In this document: piece after piece, positions 50,338-61,330 of the stretch
Numbering within the stretch: position 1 is the first letter of the stretch
How the letters are laid out: each line of letters begins with the position of its first letter
Assembly: GCA_008729055.1 (NCBI GenBank)
Contig: SDUX01000105.1
Coordinates: 45,120 to 109,119 of the forward strand
Direction: 5' to 3'
DNA from: Pyropia haitanensis
Lineage: Eukaryota > Rhodophyta > Bangiophyceae > Bangiales > Bangiaceae
DNA length: 64,000 nucleotides
Made by a program: the position numbers and the translations under genes
Notes under the pieces: model-generated
Seen by the model: the letters and a program-made list of their open reading frames with translations, nothing else
Databases searched by the model: none
Told to the model about the DNA's origin: nothing

Positions 50338-51606
50338 ATGAACAACCCGACAACAGGCATCCTGTCATCCCCGGACCCGATTGTGCTTCCTCAAGAACTG
50401 GACGTTCGCGGGCTGAGCGCCTTGTGTGTGGCTCGACGGTTGAAGCTGCCTCTTCACCCAACTATCGGGAACCTGACGCGGCTTGTCGGGGTCTACAACG
50501 CCGAGATTGAGGCCGGCGGCGACTACCACCTTAAGCGGATGTTGAAAATGTCGCTGACATCTACCGGCGTGGACCGTGGGCTGCCGGCCTGTGTGCGGGC
50601 CACCATGGCTACTTTTCGTCGGGGTTTCATCAACGAGCAGCAGACGTCGGCCGTGGCTGGGTCGGCCTTGACATCTCCGTCGCCGGCCACCGGGCCGGCC
50701 GTGTCAGCCCCGACGATGTCACCACCTGGCGGCTCGGCCGCGGTTCCTGTCGCTACGGCCACCGCCCCTTTTGACATTGAGAGAGCGCGGTTGGAGTTCG
50801 AGATTGAGAAGCATCGGGACTCCGTGTCTCTGGCGAGGAAGAGAATTGACTTGGAGGAGGCGCGCTGGCACTTTTCGCGCTCCCCTCCTTCACTTTCTGT
50901 TCCACCCCCCCCCCCATCCCCAGTGACTGCTCGTGAGCTATTCCCAGCCCCCCCCCCCCCCCCCACTTCTGCTGCCCATCCTCCCACCGCTGGCCAGCCA
51001 GTCCCTATGAACACCCTCCCCCCTGCACCTCCCCAGTACCCCCAGGCCGTGCCCTCCGTGGCCATCGAGCCGCCGTTGAGCGGCCCTCTGCTCAACGTGC
51101 TTCAGGACATTGTGGGCTACAGCCACGCAGAGCCTGGCTGCCGGGGGCTGTTCTCAGGGCTTGCGGCTGTCAACGCCTCATTGGCGGTGACCCCGCGTGG
51201 CTCTGCTCTGGGGCGGAAGCTGGTGAACCTGAAAAGGAGCCACCACGAGTACGCGCGGATGCTCAACTGGGTGGAGGCGGAGTTGGCTGGCCACCCACAG
51301 GCCACCCTCAACCCACCCACAACCTCGTCGACGAAGAGGCTGTTCGTCTTTTCGGATGCCCAGCGGAGGGTGCTCGAGAGCGCGTTTCTTAAGATTGACC
51401 CGCGCTCGGGCGCCGCGCTGCCGACCGGACGGGCAGCGTCGAGGCCTTTCCGCGGTGCGACGTTCTCCACCCTGCGCGGAGTCTTGCAGCAGAGCAACCC
51501 GTCTCGGCGTCGAGGCGTCGCGGGCGACCAAGTCTCGCGCCCTCTCTTCAAGGCGCGCACGGCGGCCTGTGTGGCGCATTGGTCCAAGGTGTACAAACAG
51601 CTTTAG
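50338..51606 (+). CDS. Unknown 422-residue protein with coiled coil and Pro-rich linker
   Basis: ATG 50338 (MNNPTTGILSSPDPIVLPQE) to TAG at 51606, single exon. Three parts: an N-terminal helical domain (about 1-100: VRGLSALCVARRLKLPLHPT, RLVGVYNAEIEAGGDYHLK); a charged coiled coil near 150-185 (DIERARLEFEIEKHRDSVSL, RKRIDLEEARWHF) flanked by Ser/Pro linkers; and a C-terminal domain (about 250-422) starting LLNVLQDIVGYSHAEPG and including LFVFSDAQRRVLESAFLKID, then VAHWSKVYKQL at the end. AQRRVLESAF hints at a homeodomain-like first helix, but no recognition helix follows. An AATAAA lies 110 nt downstream (51715-51720). It sits beside transposon debris and could be a transposon accessory gene; I do not recognise it. 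Confidence 0.6.
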   Translation: MNNPTTGILSSPDPIVLPQELDVRGLSALCVARRLKLPLHPTIGNLTRLVGVYNAEIEAGGDYHLKRMLKMSLTSTGVDRGLPACVRATMATFRRGFINEQQTSAVAGSALTSPSPATGPAVSAPTMSPPGGSAAVPVATATAPFDIERARLEFEIEKHRDSVSLARKRIDLEEARWHFSRSPPSLSVPPPPPSPVTARELFPAPPPPPTSAAHPPTAGQPVPMNTLPPAPPQYPQAVPSVAIEPPLSGPLLNVLQDIVGYSHAEPGCRGLFSGLAAVNASLAVTPRGSALGRKLVNLKRSHHEYARMLNWVEAELAGHPQATLNPPTTSSTKRLFVFSDAQRRVLESAFLKIDPRSGAALPTGRAASRPFRGATFSTLRGVLQQSNPSRRRGVAGDQVSRPLFKARTAACVAHWSKVYKQL

Positions 51607-51714
51607 CTCTGTTTGGCTTTCTCTGAGGGCCCTTTTTGAGAGGCCGAGGCTGTATCACGGTGAAGTCGTTTGCGCAAGGTGTCAATTCGCACGTACAAGA
51701 AAAAAAATCTTTCA

Positions 51715-51720
51715 AATAAA
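51715..51720 (+). terminator. Candidate polyadenylation signal AATAAA
   Basis: Lies 110 nt after the stop of the 422-residue gene within an A-rich patch (51697-51730), unlike the surrounding GC-rich DNA. Confidence 0.5.
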
Positions 51721-52099
51721 CTCATATAATACCCAATACCCGTGGGCTGAGTTTTTCAGGTGGTCGGCGTCAGGTCGGTCGTCCGCAGGGGCAGCTCGGT
51801 CCACCCTGCGTCTTTCTGTAACAGCTTGAATAACGCTTGGGCGGGGGGAGAGGACAGCAGTGTCAGCTCCTGCAGAGAGCGGGGGGGGTGGCGGCGGGAA
51901 CGGTGCTTTTAGGGGTTAGCGGCGGCAGCTGCTTCATGCGGAGGTGCTCCGGTGGCGGCAATGGCAACGACCATTCTGGGAGGGGAGGGAGGGGTGGGGC
52001 CCACGGAGCGCAGCGGCGTTGGCAGCCTGGGGGTGCTGCTGCACCATGCGATGGGAGATATCTCCCCCTCGCTCCCCCCATGACCACCACTATTGCCTC

Positions 52100-52420
52100 C
52101 GCCCCTCACAATGCCGACGCCGCGAGAACTGTTGATGGCGGCGCGGCGTTTTCGGCTGAAATGGCAGGTGGTGGTGAGGCGGCGGTCGCAGCCGGCCGCG
52201 CGCCGGCCGCAGCAGGGGAAGGATGACAGCGTCCGGAGAAATGATGGCGCTGGCCGCGAGGGGGTGGCCCTGCACGGGCGGTGGTAGTCCTCCCACATCT
52301 CTTCTTTCAGTACCACCAGAGCGGCCGCCGCCACCCCTCACGCCGACATTAAGGGAGCTGGTGGTGGCGGCACGGCGTGGCCGACGGTGCTTGCCGGCAG
52401 TGGTGACACGCTGCCCTCTG
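52100..52420 (+). repeat. Diverged direct repeat, ~240 bp period
   Basis: CCTCACAATGCCGACGCCGC near 52105 and CCTCACGCCGACATTAAGGG near 52343 begin two alignable units encoding P-T-x-R-E-L-x3-AARR. Similarity is clear at both base and residue level but imperfect. Confidence 0.5.
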
Positions 52421-54689
52421 CCGGGCCTCCCCACCCCGTCACCGCCCCGCCGCCCGACACTGCGACGTTCCGGGTCGTGCAGGCCCCGCATGCCCTGCCA
52501 GACGCCGCCCTGCCCCGCCCAACCCATACGGTGCGTGGTGGTGCTCTCGGGGGGGGTGTGGGGGACTGCCAGCGCCGCTGCGTGGGGAACAGCCCCTGTC
52601 TGCCGCGCCTTCCGTTGCGAAGCAGGCCTTGCCGCCGCGCGGCGACGCGCCGCGGCTACGGCGGCCACCCCAGGCGCGGGGCAGTGCCCCGCTGGGGGAG
52701 CGCCTGCGGCCGCCGCGGGCGCTGCCCCGTCGCCCATTGAGCGCTTTTTGGACGACGCTGCAGGGGACGGCCACCCGACGGCCGGGTCGCCGACGGGCGG
52801 ACGGCTGGCGGGCTGGCAGAGCGGGGTCCGGCACCCCTCCGAGACCCATTTCCTTCCCCCCGTGGCGCCGCCACCTGCTCCTCTCGTTCCCCGGCTTTCT
52901 TTGGCCGACGTCCCCCGCCCACCGCAGCCCTCCCCCGCCGCCGCTGCGGCCTACCCTCTCTCGACGCGCGACCATCATGGCCGGCTGCTGCCGTCGTCTG
53001 GCAATGGCGCTGATTACCATCGTCGGTGCCGCGACGGCAACGGCAGCGGCGGCGACGGCGGCGGCCGCCGTCCCCGCTGCTCGCGCTCCCCCCCCTGATG
53101 TTCCCTGTCTTGCCGTCACCGCGGCGCGGCAAGTCGCGGCAGCGGCCGACGCGTCGGCCGCCGTTGCGGCCATCGCCGTCTCCCGCGCCCGCAACGAAGC
53201 CGCCGTCACCGCCGCCGCCGCGGGCAAACCCTAGAACGCGCCGTCGGCGTACCGGCCGCCGTGAAGGCCACGGCGGCGGGGTGAAACGTGGCGCTCTCCC
53301 CCGCGGGCGACGGCCGCCTCGCCACGTGGGGCGACGCCCTGCTGCACGCCAAATGTGCTGGCGCGGTCGCCGCCGCCGCGGCGGCGGCGTGCCCGGCGGT
53401 GCCCGATGGGGAGCCGCTCGCGAACGCTGTCGGCTGAGGTCCCCGCGGCCGGTACGGCCGCGTCATGGCCGTCTTGTCGGGGCGGGACGTGGCCGCCGAC
53501 GGGGTGGGGCGGCTGGGGCCGAAGTTGTACACGGGGGCGGTCGTTGCTGCGGCGCCGGGCGGCAGCTGTGGCGACAATAGCGAGGCTCGGCCACTCGCGG
53601 CGGCGCGCCGCACCGCCTACCCGCTGTTGTGGACGGCGCCCGTCGCAGTGGCGGCCGCCACCTGAAACACCCGCGCTGGTAACGTGGCCCCCCGCCCTCC
53701 TCTCTGCCGTGCGTGTCGCCGTTGGTGGGGCCGTCGGCGGCCTCGCCGCTGCCCACCGGCTCGACCGCGTCGGGGCGGGCCCCTTCGGCGGCGCTGCCGC
53801 GCCCGGCTGGGCCGCTCACCAGCTGTGGGAGTGCCTCTCTGACCGGCTGGTCGGGGTGCTCGCCGTGGGGGTGTACGGGGTGGCCGGGACGGCGGCGTAC
53901 GGGATGGGCGTGCGACTGGGTGTCGGCGCGGGCGTGCTCCCGGCGGGGGCTGCGGTGGCAGAGGGGGGTACGGTGGACGCGGCGCTGTGGCGTTGGCAGA
54001 GGGGGGTACGGTGGACTCGGCGCTGCGGCGGATGCCTGAGGGGCCGGCGCGCGTGTGGCGGCACGGCGCTACGGCCCTGACGGTGCGGGTGTGGTTGACC
54101 AACTTTCCGGACGTGCGCGTCGTGGCGGGGGCGCGGACGGTGCGCCAACGCCACCGCGTTGCCTCGGAGCTATGCGGTGGCGGCTGCGCCGGCAAAGGAA
54201 GGGATGGCGCTGGCCCTGCCCCGGGTGGGGGGGACGCTGCCCGTGGAGAGTGCCGTCGCGGGGACCCACTCGCGCAGCCTGAGGGCGGGGGGGGGACGCG
54301 CTTGTTGCGTTCGCCGTGTCGCTGGCGGGCGCCTGACGAGGCATCCGGGCGGCCGGGCTGTCCACCAAATTCGCGGTGGTGGGCGTGCCAGCGGCCGCGA
54401 CACGTGTCGCCGATTGACGTGACGGTCAGCGTTTGTTCCACGGTGGGAGCGTCGGGCCGGCGGCGGAAGCGCCGCTGCCCTCCTCCCCCGCCGCCGGAGG
54501 GGGTGGGGATAGTGCGGCGGCGGCGACGGCGTTGGGAGCTTGGCGGAGGGAAGCGATCCAACGCCGTCCGCACCCCCACGACCGCCAGTGTTGTTGTGGT
54601 GTGGTTTGTGTGATAAGGGGTTACGGTGCATGTCCTAGCGGGTGCCTCTTTTCGGTATTCTCTGGTGTATTTGAGTGTGACGCGGGGGG

Positions 54690-55370
54690 CGGCGGGGCGC
54701 GCCTTGCTGCCGCCGCCGCCAGATGCGACTGCAACGGGGGGAGGGCAGCGGCCCTCTGCGGCCGCGTCGCGCCGGCGGCGACTGCCGGCGGCGAGGCGGC
54801 AGACCAAGCGTACCCGGATGGGCGGCCTGCAGGCAGTCCAGCAGGATGAGGGCTGTGATGTAGGTGAAGGGGCGGGGGGGCTGGCGGGTGACCAGCCGGA
54901 AGACGTGAAAGGGGAGGGAGAACGCGTGCGGATGTTTTTTGTAGAAGAGCGAGCCTGCGACGTGGCGGCGGCCACAGCGCTGGCCGCGGCCGGCGGCCAA
55001 CCGGCTGCGGTTGGCAGCGTGGGGGCTATGGACTCTCCTGTGGCGCCCGCCTTTGGCGACAGCCGCGACGCGGAGTTTGTGGCTTCCGCGCGGTGCGTGC
55101 GGCGGCCAGACGGCGAGGGGAGGGGGGCGAGGCGGGCACGGCGAGCCGCGGGGAGCGGGGAGTTACGACGGGCGGGCGGGGCCAAGTCCCCCCCGGCCGC
55201 CCGCCTGCCCTGCCACGTGTCCGTACTGCGACCGCCGGCGCCGACGGCGCCGCGGCGGTGGCAGCCGCTGCCCTCGGCGGCGGAATGCGTCCTGCTGCCG
55301 CCAGCGCCAATCGTGACCGCAACGGGGGGGGGGCAGCAGCCCCCCGCGTCAGCGGTGCGCCGGCGGCAGA
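54690..55370 (+). repeat. Diverged direct repeat pair
   Basis: CTTGCTGCCGCCGCCGCCAG (54703-54722) and CCTGCTGCCGCCAGCGCCAA (55291-55310) start similar segments ending in GCAACGGGGGG and a G-rich tract; both encode LLPPxPxxTATGGGQ. Confidence 0.5.
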
Positions 55371-57779
55371 AGAGGGGAACTGAACGCCCTGCCCGTCCTC
55401 ACGATAATTGGACGGCTGTTGTGTCGTGTCGTATGCACCCCCCACGTCATGAGGACATAATGTCCTCCCCCTGTGATGCAGTGGTGCGGCGCCTCAGGCG
55501 CAGATATTGCAGTACCTACCCCCGGCCCGCCCCCGAAAAAACAAACCGCATAGGCGCAGTCGGTGCGACGTTCCCCACTTAACAACTCCTTTGCCGCCGC
55601 CAACCCCCACCAAGCCCTGCGGCCGCTCTCCCCTGGGCGGTGCACCTGCCTCCACAGACACACCCACCGCCGGCGCCGCCAATCCCCCCCGTGTAGCGTC
55701 ACGCCTTCCGGCGTCACCTCCCCGCATTCGGGCCACCCCCACTGCAGCTCCACCCGACGGCACCGTCCTGCGCGGCCGTGGCGTGACGGCGCAGGCCACG
55801 GCCGCCACTCAACCCCCCGCCTCGCGCGTGAGCGTCTCGTAAACGCGCGCCAGCGCGCGCATGCTGCCGCGGTAGCCCGCGCCTCGGCGGCGTGGCCAAG
55901 TTCCCGGGCCGCTTCAAGCTTCTGTGCAGCAGCCGCTGGTGCTCCGGGTGGGGAGCGGGGGGCGTGGAGGGGAAGGTGGCCGTCGCCGCGGCCCTGCCGA
56001 CCACCGAGAGGGCCCTCGCCGACTCACCGTCGACGGCGAAGCGGCCGTCGGGCGCCGGACGAGCCCTGTCCCCACCGGCGACGTCGTCAGCCGCTGCGGC
56101 CGTCGCCCCCTGCAGGTGGCCGCGCCACCCATGGACGCCGCCGCCGCCGCCGTGTCGCTGCCTGCGGTGAGGGGCGCTTTTTGTTACAAACCTCGACAGC
56201 GCAGCCAGCTCCTCGGTTTTAGGTGACCCGATGGGATTTGGCGGGGATTTTGGTGACGCAAGTCAGTCAACTTGAACAGCCAATCAGCGACCCAGTTTCC
56301 AGGCTGGCCAGCACGTGTCGGGCCCACCGAAACTTTCGGACGCTCCGCTCCCCCTCCCCTGCCGCGTCCCTGCCTGCCGCAGCCGACGGGAGTGGCGGCG
56401 GCCACACCACGGCCACACTACGGCGGCGGCTCGGGCCACTGCGCTCCCCCCGCCTCTGTTTTCCCGGCTGGCCCTCCTCCTCCCAGCGGCGACGGGGGCG
56501 GCAGCGTCGGAGGCGGAGACAGCCGCGGCCGCCGGTCCTGGCCACCCGGGAGATCTTGCTCCGCCGGTGACGCATCAGCAGTGGCGGTGGACACAGCGGT
56601 GGTGAGGGTTGCGCGGGCGTTCTCCACGTGGCCCACACTGGGTGTACCTGCGCCAACGTCCGATAACCCCCCCACGTCGGGGGGAGCCGGTGCAGTGTCC
56701 CGCCCGCGCGCCATCAGGTGCGCCGGCTCTGAAGCCGCAGGGAAAGGCTTTCCGAAAACATCAGTTACCGGGGGGCACCGCCCACCTGGAGCAGGGTGCC
56801 AATGTTTCTCCTTCCCTCCGCGCGCACTGCAGTAGCCCTAGCCAAGCTGGATGGCACCAGCCCGCCCCCTTCCTCGCACCCGCGGCCACCCGACTGGGTC
56901 CGCGGCTGCCTTCCCACCCCGCTGCCGGCCCTCAGCGAGCTCAACACCCGCCCGTATGAGTCCCTCACGCTTTACGGCCATGCGGGGAGCATCCGCAACG
57001 CCCTGCACCTGCCATCAGAGCACCTTGCCGCGCCCGCCCATCCGCCCGGCAGTCCAGCAAGCAGCCCAGCCCACCTTCCCATCCGACCCACCTGTCACCG
57101 CCTCTCCTCGTGGCCCCGTGCCCACTTTACCCTCTCCAGCGCATCCCCAGGCGCCAGTCATCCTCCGTTGCCCCACCCTGCGCCTCCTTTCCGCAGCCAC
57201 CGCGGCTGCCGGCCGCGGCTGCGGCCGCGCCCGCCGACGCGACGGGCATCGCGACGGCGAGAAAAGGGCCGCATCAGGGGCAGCAATGACAGCGACGGCG
57301 CGCCCATCGGGAAGGCTGTGGAGGCTGCGGCGGGAACACAGGCGGCGGCGGCGTACAAGAGGGCAGCATGGCAGCGGCAGCGGGCGCGGCAGAGCGAGCC
57401 GCCGCGGTCCAGTGGCGGTGACCAGCACGACGGTGCGCACAGTGACGGAGACGGCCACGGCCCCGTCGGCGGCAGCCATGGCGGCGGCCGTGACGGCAAT
57501 GGCAGCGCAGGTGCCAGGGGTACTAGAGTCGGCGACAAGGGCGCATTGATTTTCGGAGCGACGAGCAAAAAAAAAAAAAAAAGTGTGGACAAACAACTGG
57601 AGTTGGGACATATGCCCCAAGTTGATGCGACCCGATTTCACTATTGCAATTCTCCGAATTGGGAGAACACAGATATCATGAAACATGAAGCAAGCATTAC
57701 GAATAACTTCGGCGCTGCGATTTTCAAAGTGATACCGTGGTGTACAGGGCTACGGCCAACTACCCCTTGACGACAAGCG

Positions 57780-58560
57780 TCACTGTACCACTTGCCGCAG
57801 CACGAGTTTTACGTCGTGGGCGAATCTGGGACACGGAGCATAGCACACCAGATAACGGTCCTCTCCTGCCACGATTCTGGGCTGCTTCGCCGAAGCAATA
57901 GCGAACACCAGCTGGTCAGGCCACTTAAAATCTGAACCGAAGCAGACGCAACGTTTGAAACCGGGAGGTAGATACCATTTATCGCATTCTCCGTTGTCGA
58001 ACCTACGACCACCGCGCACTGAGTGGGGCGTTTCCCCATTTGGCCACGGAATGACCTGTGCAACCGGGAGCTTCCGCGGTCTTTATAAAAGCGCCTTCAG
58101 AAGCCGGTTCAAAAACGACAGGAGCAACCCGCGACTCCTCCGAAGTCTCTGCGTCACACCCGTCAGCCCAAGTTTATGCCAGTAGCGGCGACAACGGCGG
58201 TGCTCTCTATGATTGCCGAAGCGGCTGCGACTGTTGCTTTGGTCGACGCTTCCGACGGAATCGGCGCCTCCCACGGCCGCCCGGGTCGGCTGTGGTGCCC
58301 GACAACAGACAGGGGGGTGGTGTCTGTGTCTCCAGCGGTGCCCACCAGTCTGAGCAAAGACAGTTCCCTCCATGGCTTCGATGGCCGGCGCGCTATGCTG
58401 TCATTACGGCGGCACCGTCGTCGCGTTGGACGAGGCGCCTCCGGCCGCCATTGATGCCTTCCACATTCTTCAGTAGGCCACGGTAGGAAGGGAGCTCGTT
58501 CACCAGTGGGGGGGAGCTGCTATTGTGTATTGCGCGCGGGGCTGGTTCTTGCATCTTCGT
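57780..58560 (-). pseudogene. Unidentified gene or gene remnant in three successive frames
   Basis: Reading down the minus strand, three stretches look like ordinary protein rather than GC noise. 58163-58357 has EAPIPSEASTKATVAAASA then IIESTAVVAATGINL. About 58085-58150, in the next frame, has GCDAETSEESRVAPVVFEPA and SEGAFIKTAEAPGC. 57780-58065, in the third frame, has LPVAQVIPWPNGETPHSVRG, GGRRFDNGECDKWYLPPGFK, RCVCFGSDFKWPDQLVFAIA and RIVAGEDRYLVCYAPCPRFA, with a stop at 57780. Composition is less GC-biased than its surroundings. Short introns or frameshifts would be needed to join them. I cannot name a family. It lies just 3' of the recombinase gene on the same strand, so it may belong to the same element. 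Confidence 0.35.
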
Positions 58561-58590
58561 TACTAAGGAGCACAAGGAAAAATGAAAAAC

Positions 58591-60347
58591 CTACTCGCCG
58601 TTGGCACCCCCAATGAGTCCAACCCCGCCATGCGTCCGCAAGAGTACGTTCACCATGTCAAGCACCTTGGCCGCCACCTCGGCCCCGAAAGCGCCCACAA
58701 AAAAGTTGCCATGGTTCGCCTCCTGCAAGGCGACGACGCGTTGCTCAAACCAAACCATAAACTCGTCAACAAGACCACCAACCCGAGTCGCAAGGTCGGC
58801 GCTGTCCACCCGGTAGCAGTCGCGGATTCTTGCTCGCAGCGTCCCGCGGCACCGGTAGTTGAGAACATAGAATAGGAAGCGAGTGGAGTTTGACTTCCAC
58901 ACACCCATTCGCATGACCATGTCCACATCTCCAGTGTAGTTCAGCCAGAACTGGGTGGCACCCCTCCGGAACCCGTACAGTCCTCCCACCCCACGGGCAC
59001 TCAAGGCGGGGTCGAAAATGAGAACGAACGAGGCAAGGTTCTGCTCCCACCAGCCCTTCGAAACGGGCTCGCCCGTCATGGCTCCGCCGGCACCTGCCGC
59101 TCCCGCCACCGGGATGACAAAAAAAGGAAGTTCGGACCTCAGAGTAAAGGCAGGGTCGGCAGCCCTCAATTGAGCGTAGACGTAGGAAAAAACAGGTAGG
59201 TCGCACCAAGAAAATGGGCAGCGCACACAGGTAGAGCTGCCGTAGACGTCCGACGCCTCCATTTCCGCTTGCGTACTCAAAACCGACCAGAAGTAGTAGG
59301 CGGGGGTTGGTGCGGTTCCCGAAACGTTGGTCTTCAGCTTGGAGTACCGAACACGTACCCACCGTGGTCGGCCGTGGGTCTCGAAAAACGTCAGGTTGGC
59401 ACCCACCATTGGGGCAAACATGACGTCGTGGCACTTCAATCCGAGGAGGTTCACCGGCCGCAGCATAGTACACCAGGAGTAAACCATAATGACGTAGATT
59501 GTCAGCCGGCAGTACTCCTGAACAGTTGGCTCAACGACGACATCTTGGGCGGTGAAGCCGGCCGACGCCAGGTCACACGCTGTGACCATAGTTTCCACCG
59601 TCACAGGCGGGTCTGAGCCGCCTCCTCCCCGAGGCTCGTCGCCCTCTTGCTGGACCCCTGTAGCCACTCCACCACCACGAGGTGCTTCACGGGGCACCCC
59701 CGGTGCGTAGCGCCCTCGGCCTCCTCCGCTGGGGTTCTGTCCACGTCGAGGACGGGCACGTACGCCTCGTCCTGGCCCCGACACCCCTTGACGTACGGCT
59801 GCTCCCCTGCAAAGTCGCGACACGCCAAGGCAAAGAAGCGCCGTAAAGAGGAGGCAATGTTGCGAATGGTGTTCATGGCAAGAGGTGAATTCTTACCACC
59901 AACCAAATGCGCACGCCCCCCCTCACGCAGCAAAGCAAAGTACCGCCGCAGCCTCATTGGTAGTGCCGCGTCCAGCCTGGTAGCCATCGCCATCGCCTGC
60001 TGCTCCACGGGATCAGCGCCAGCCGCCCCAACCACACCGTAGGCACGAGCAAGAAAACGAATAAAGCGTCCGGCAGCTTTGTCCGCACTGGACCACGATT
60101 GCTCGGACATAGCAAACGACGCCGCGTTCTGCGATGAGGCTCGGCGCGCGGTCCGCTCATCACTCTCCACCTCAAAGGACAAAGCACCAACCACGGGAAC
60201 ATCACCACCAGAAAGCCGGTCGGCCGAAATGGCACCGGAGCCGAAATCCCCGGCCTCGTCGTTCTCGTCGTCGCTGTCGGCAGCGCCACCGTTGAGCAAG
60301 CCATCAGCCGCGGCGCCCATCACATCCATGAATGGAGCATCATCCAT
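58591..60347 (-). CDS. Tyrosine recombinase/integrase, Crypton-like, in two frames
   Basis: The N-terminal part (ATG 60347, MDDAPFMDVMGAAADGLL) has an acidic leader, then a helical core-binding region (WSSADKAAGRFIRFLARAYG, MRLRRYFALLREGGRA, NTIRNIASSLRRFFALACRD). Near 59600-59660 the frame shifts by one base without any long homopolymer. The catalytic domain (58591 to about 59650) carries CTMLRPVNLLGLKCHDVMF with the first Arg, a possible Lys in RYSKLKTN, then LYGFRRGATQFWLNYTGD (second Arg; the usual His of HxxR is Tyr) and MRMGVWKSNSTRFLFYVLNY with the Trp and the candidate nucleophile Tyr. This order is that of phage-integrase-fold recombinases, which include Cryptons and DIRS. No reverse transcriptase is nearby, so Crypton-like is preferred. 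Element ends were not found. Confidence 0.75.
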
Positions 60348-61330
60348 GGTGAACTGCAAGCTCCGCACGTTGGGAAAGGTATGGGGAAAGACAGTGAGGG
60401 GTGGTGCGCGCAGGAGTGGAGGGGGTGGGTCGCCGGGCCGGCGAAGGAGACAGCGGGGACAGGGGGAGAGGCGACAAAGAGACGCGGGCAACGAGAGCAC
60501 GCAGTGACGATGGCGCGACGGTGGGGACACGGCGTGCAAGCTGGTCTGTGGTCACGGCGCGCAGCCGCAGAGGATTCATTGACGCAGGAGACCGTGTCTG
60601 TCCATCAACGTGATTGCAGAAAGGTCGACAATCACGAGACAGCCCACATATTTTATGTGCCCCGAAAAGACTGCCGGGCAGGTTTGTGCTCATCCGGTGG
60701 ATCTGGAGAAGGCGTCCAATTGTTTGAATTTCGGCGACATTCGCGCAGTTTCACAGCTGGGTCAGAGCGCCACGGCACTTGGACGGACCGACTGACCGGT
60801 GCCATCAACCTGGGGAGGGGGTCGTGCAGCACCAAACGATACGCCGGCCCTGCGTGAGCGCTGCACGCGCGCGTTTGCTGCTGGACTCCTCTCGCTCAGG
60901 CCCAGTTCCCGTACAGGGCCTGAAGGGCACCAATGACCAGGGGCTCACCGCGCTATTTAGTCCAGCCTCGCAGGGCAATCAAGGGCCCTTACCGCTTCAA
61001 CTCATACCGACGTCTCGCACGCTTGTGTCCGACGACATACTTTCAGGGCCGATAATCGCTGTCTGTGTGCACCGTCGCCGAGGCGAGTGCGGGCGAGCAG
61101 GAGTGCGCGCGCGCGGGTGGTCGAGGACCCCCTTCTCCCCTTCTCACAACAATCCGTCGTCAGGACGGCCACCGTCACTCCCTATGGCGTGGTTGCACTG
61201 GGCGTCTGTGCGGCGTTGGGCGGCGACGAGACGGCGACATCGGTCGCGGCCGGCCGCGGAGCTGCCGTGACGGCGAAGACGGCGGGCCCCATCGACCACG
61301 GCCGGCGACGCGGCGGCCGCACGCGCCACT
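60348..61330. other. Upstream region of the recombinase gene
   Basis: 1 kb. 60600-60830 and 60940-61060 are balanced in composition. Short frames only; the recombinase promoter should lie in the first few hundred bases. Confidence 0.45.

Larger units (their letters stand above)
51607..57779. other. GC-rich low-complexity interval with diverged repeats
   Basis: 6.2 kb with no supported gene. Frames on both strands are Ala/Arg/Gly/Pro-rich. Repeated motifs are visible: PTPRELLMAARR / PTLRELVVAARR (near 52105 and 52345) and ALLPPPPDATATGGGQ / VLLPPAPIVTATGGGQ (near 54695 and 55290). One short frame at 52976-53234 begins with a signal-peptide-like MAGCCRRLAMALITIVGA. A+T content rises only at 57560-57780, where a run of about 15 A is followed by a frame reading VDKQLELGHMPQVDATRFHY. 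Confidence 0.45.
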
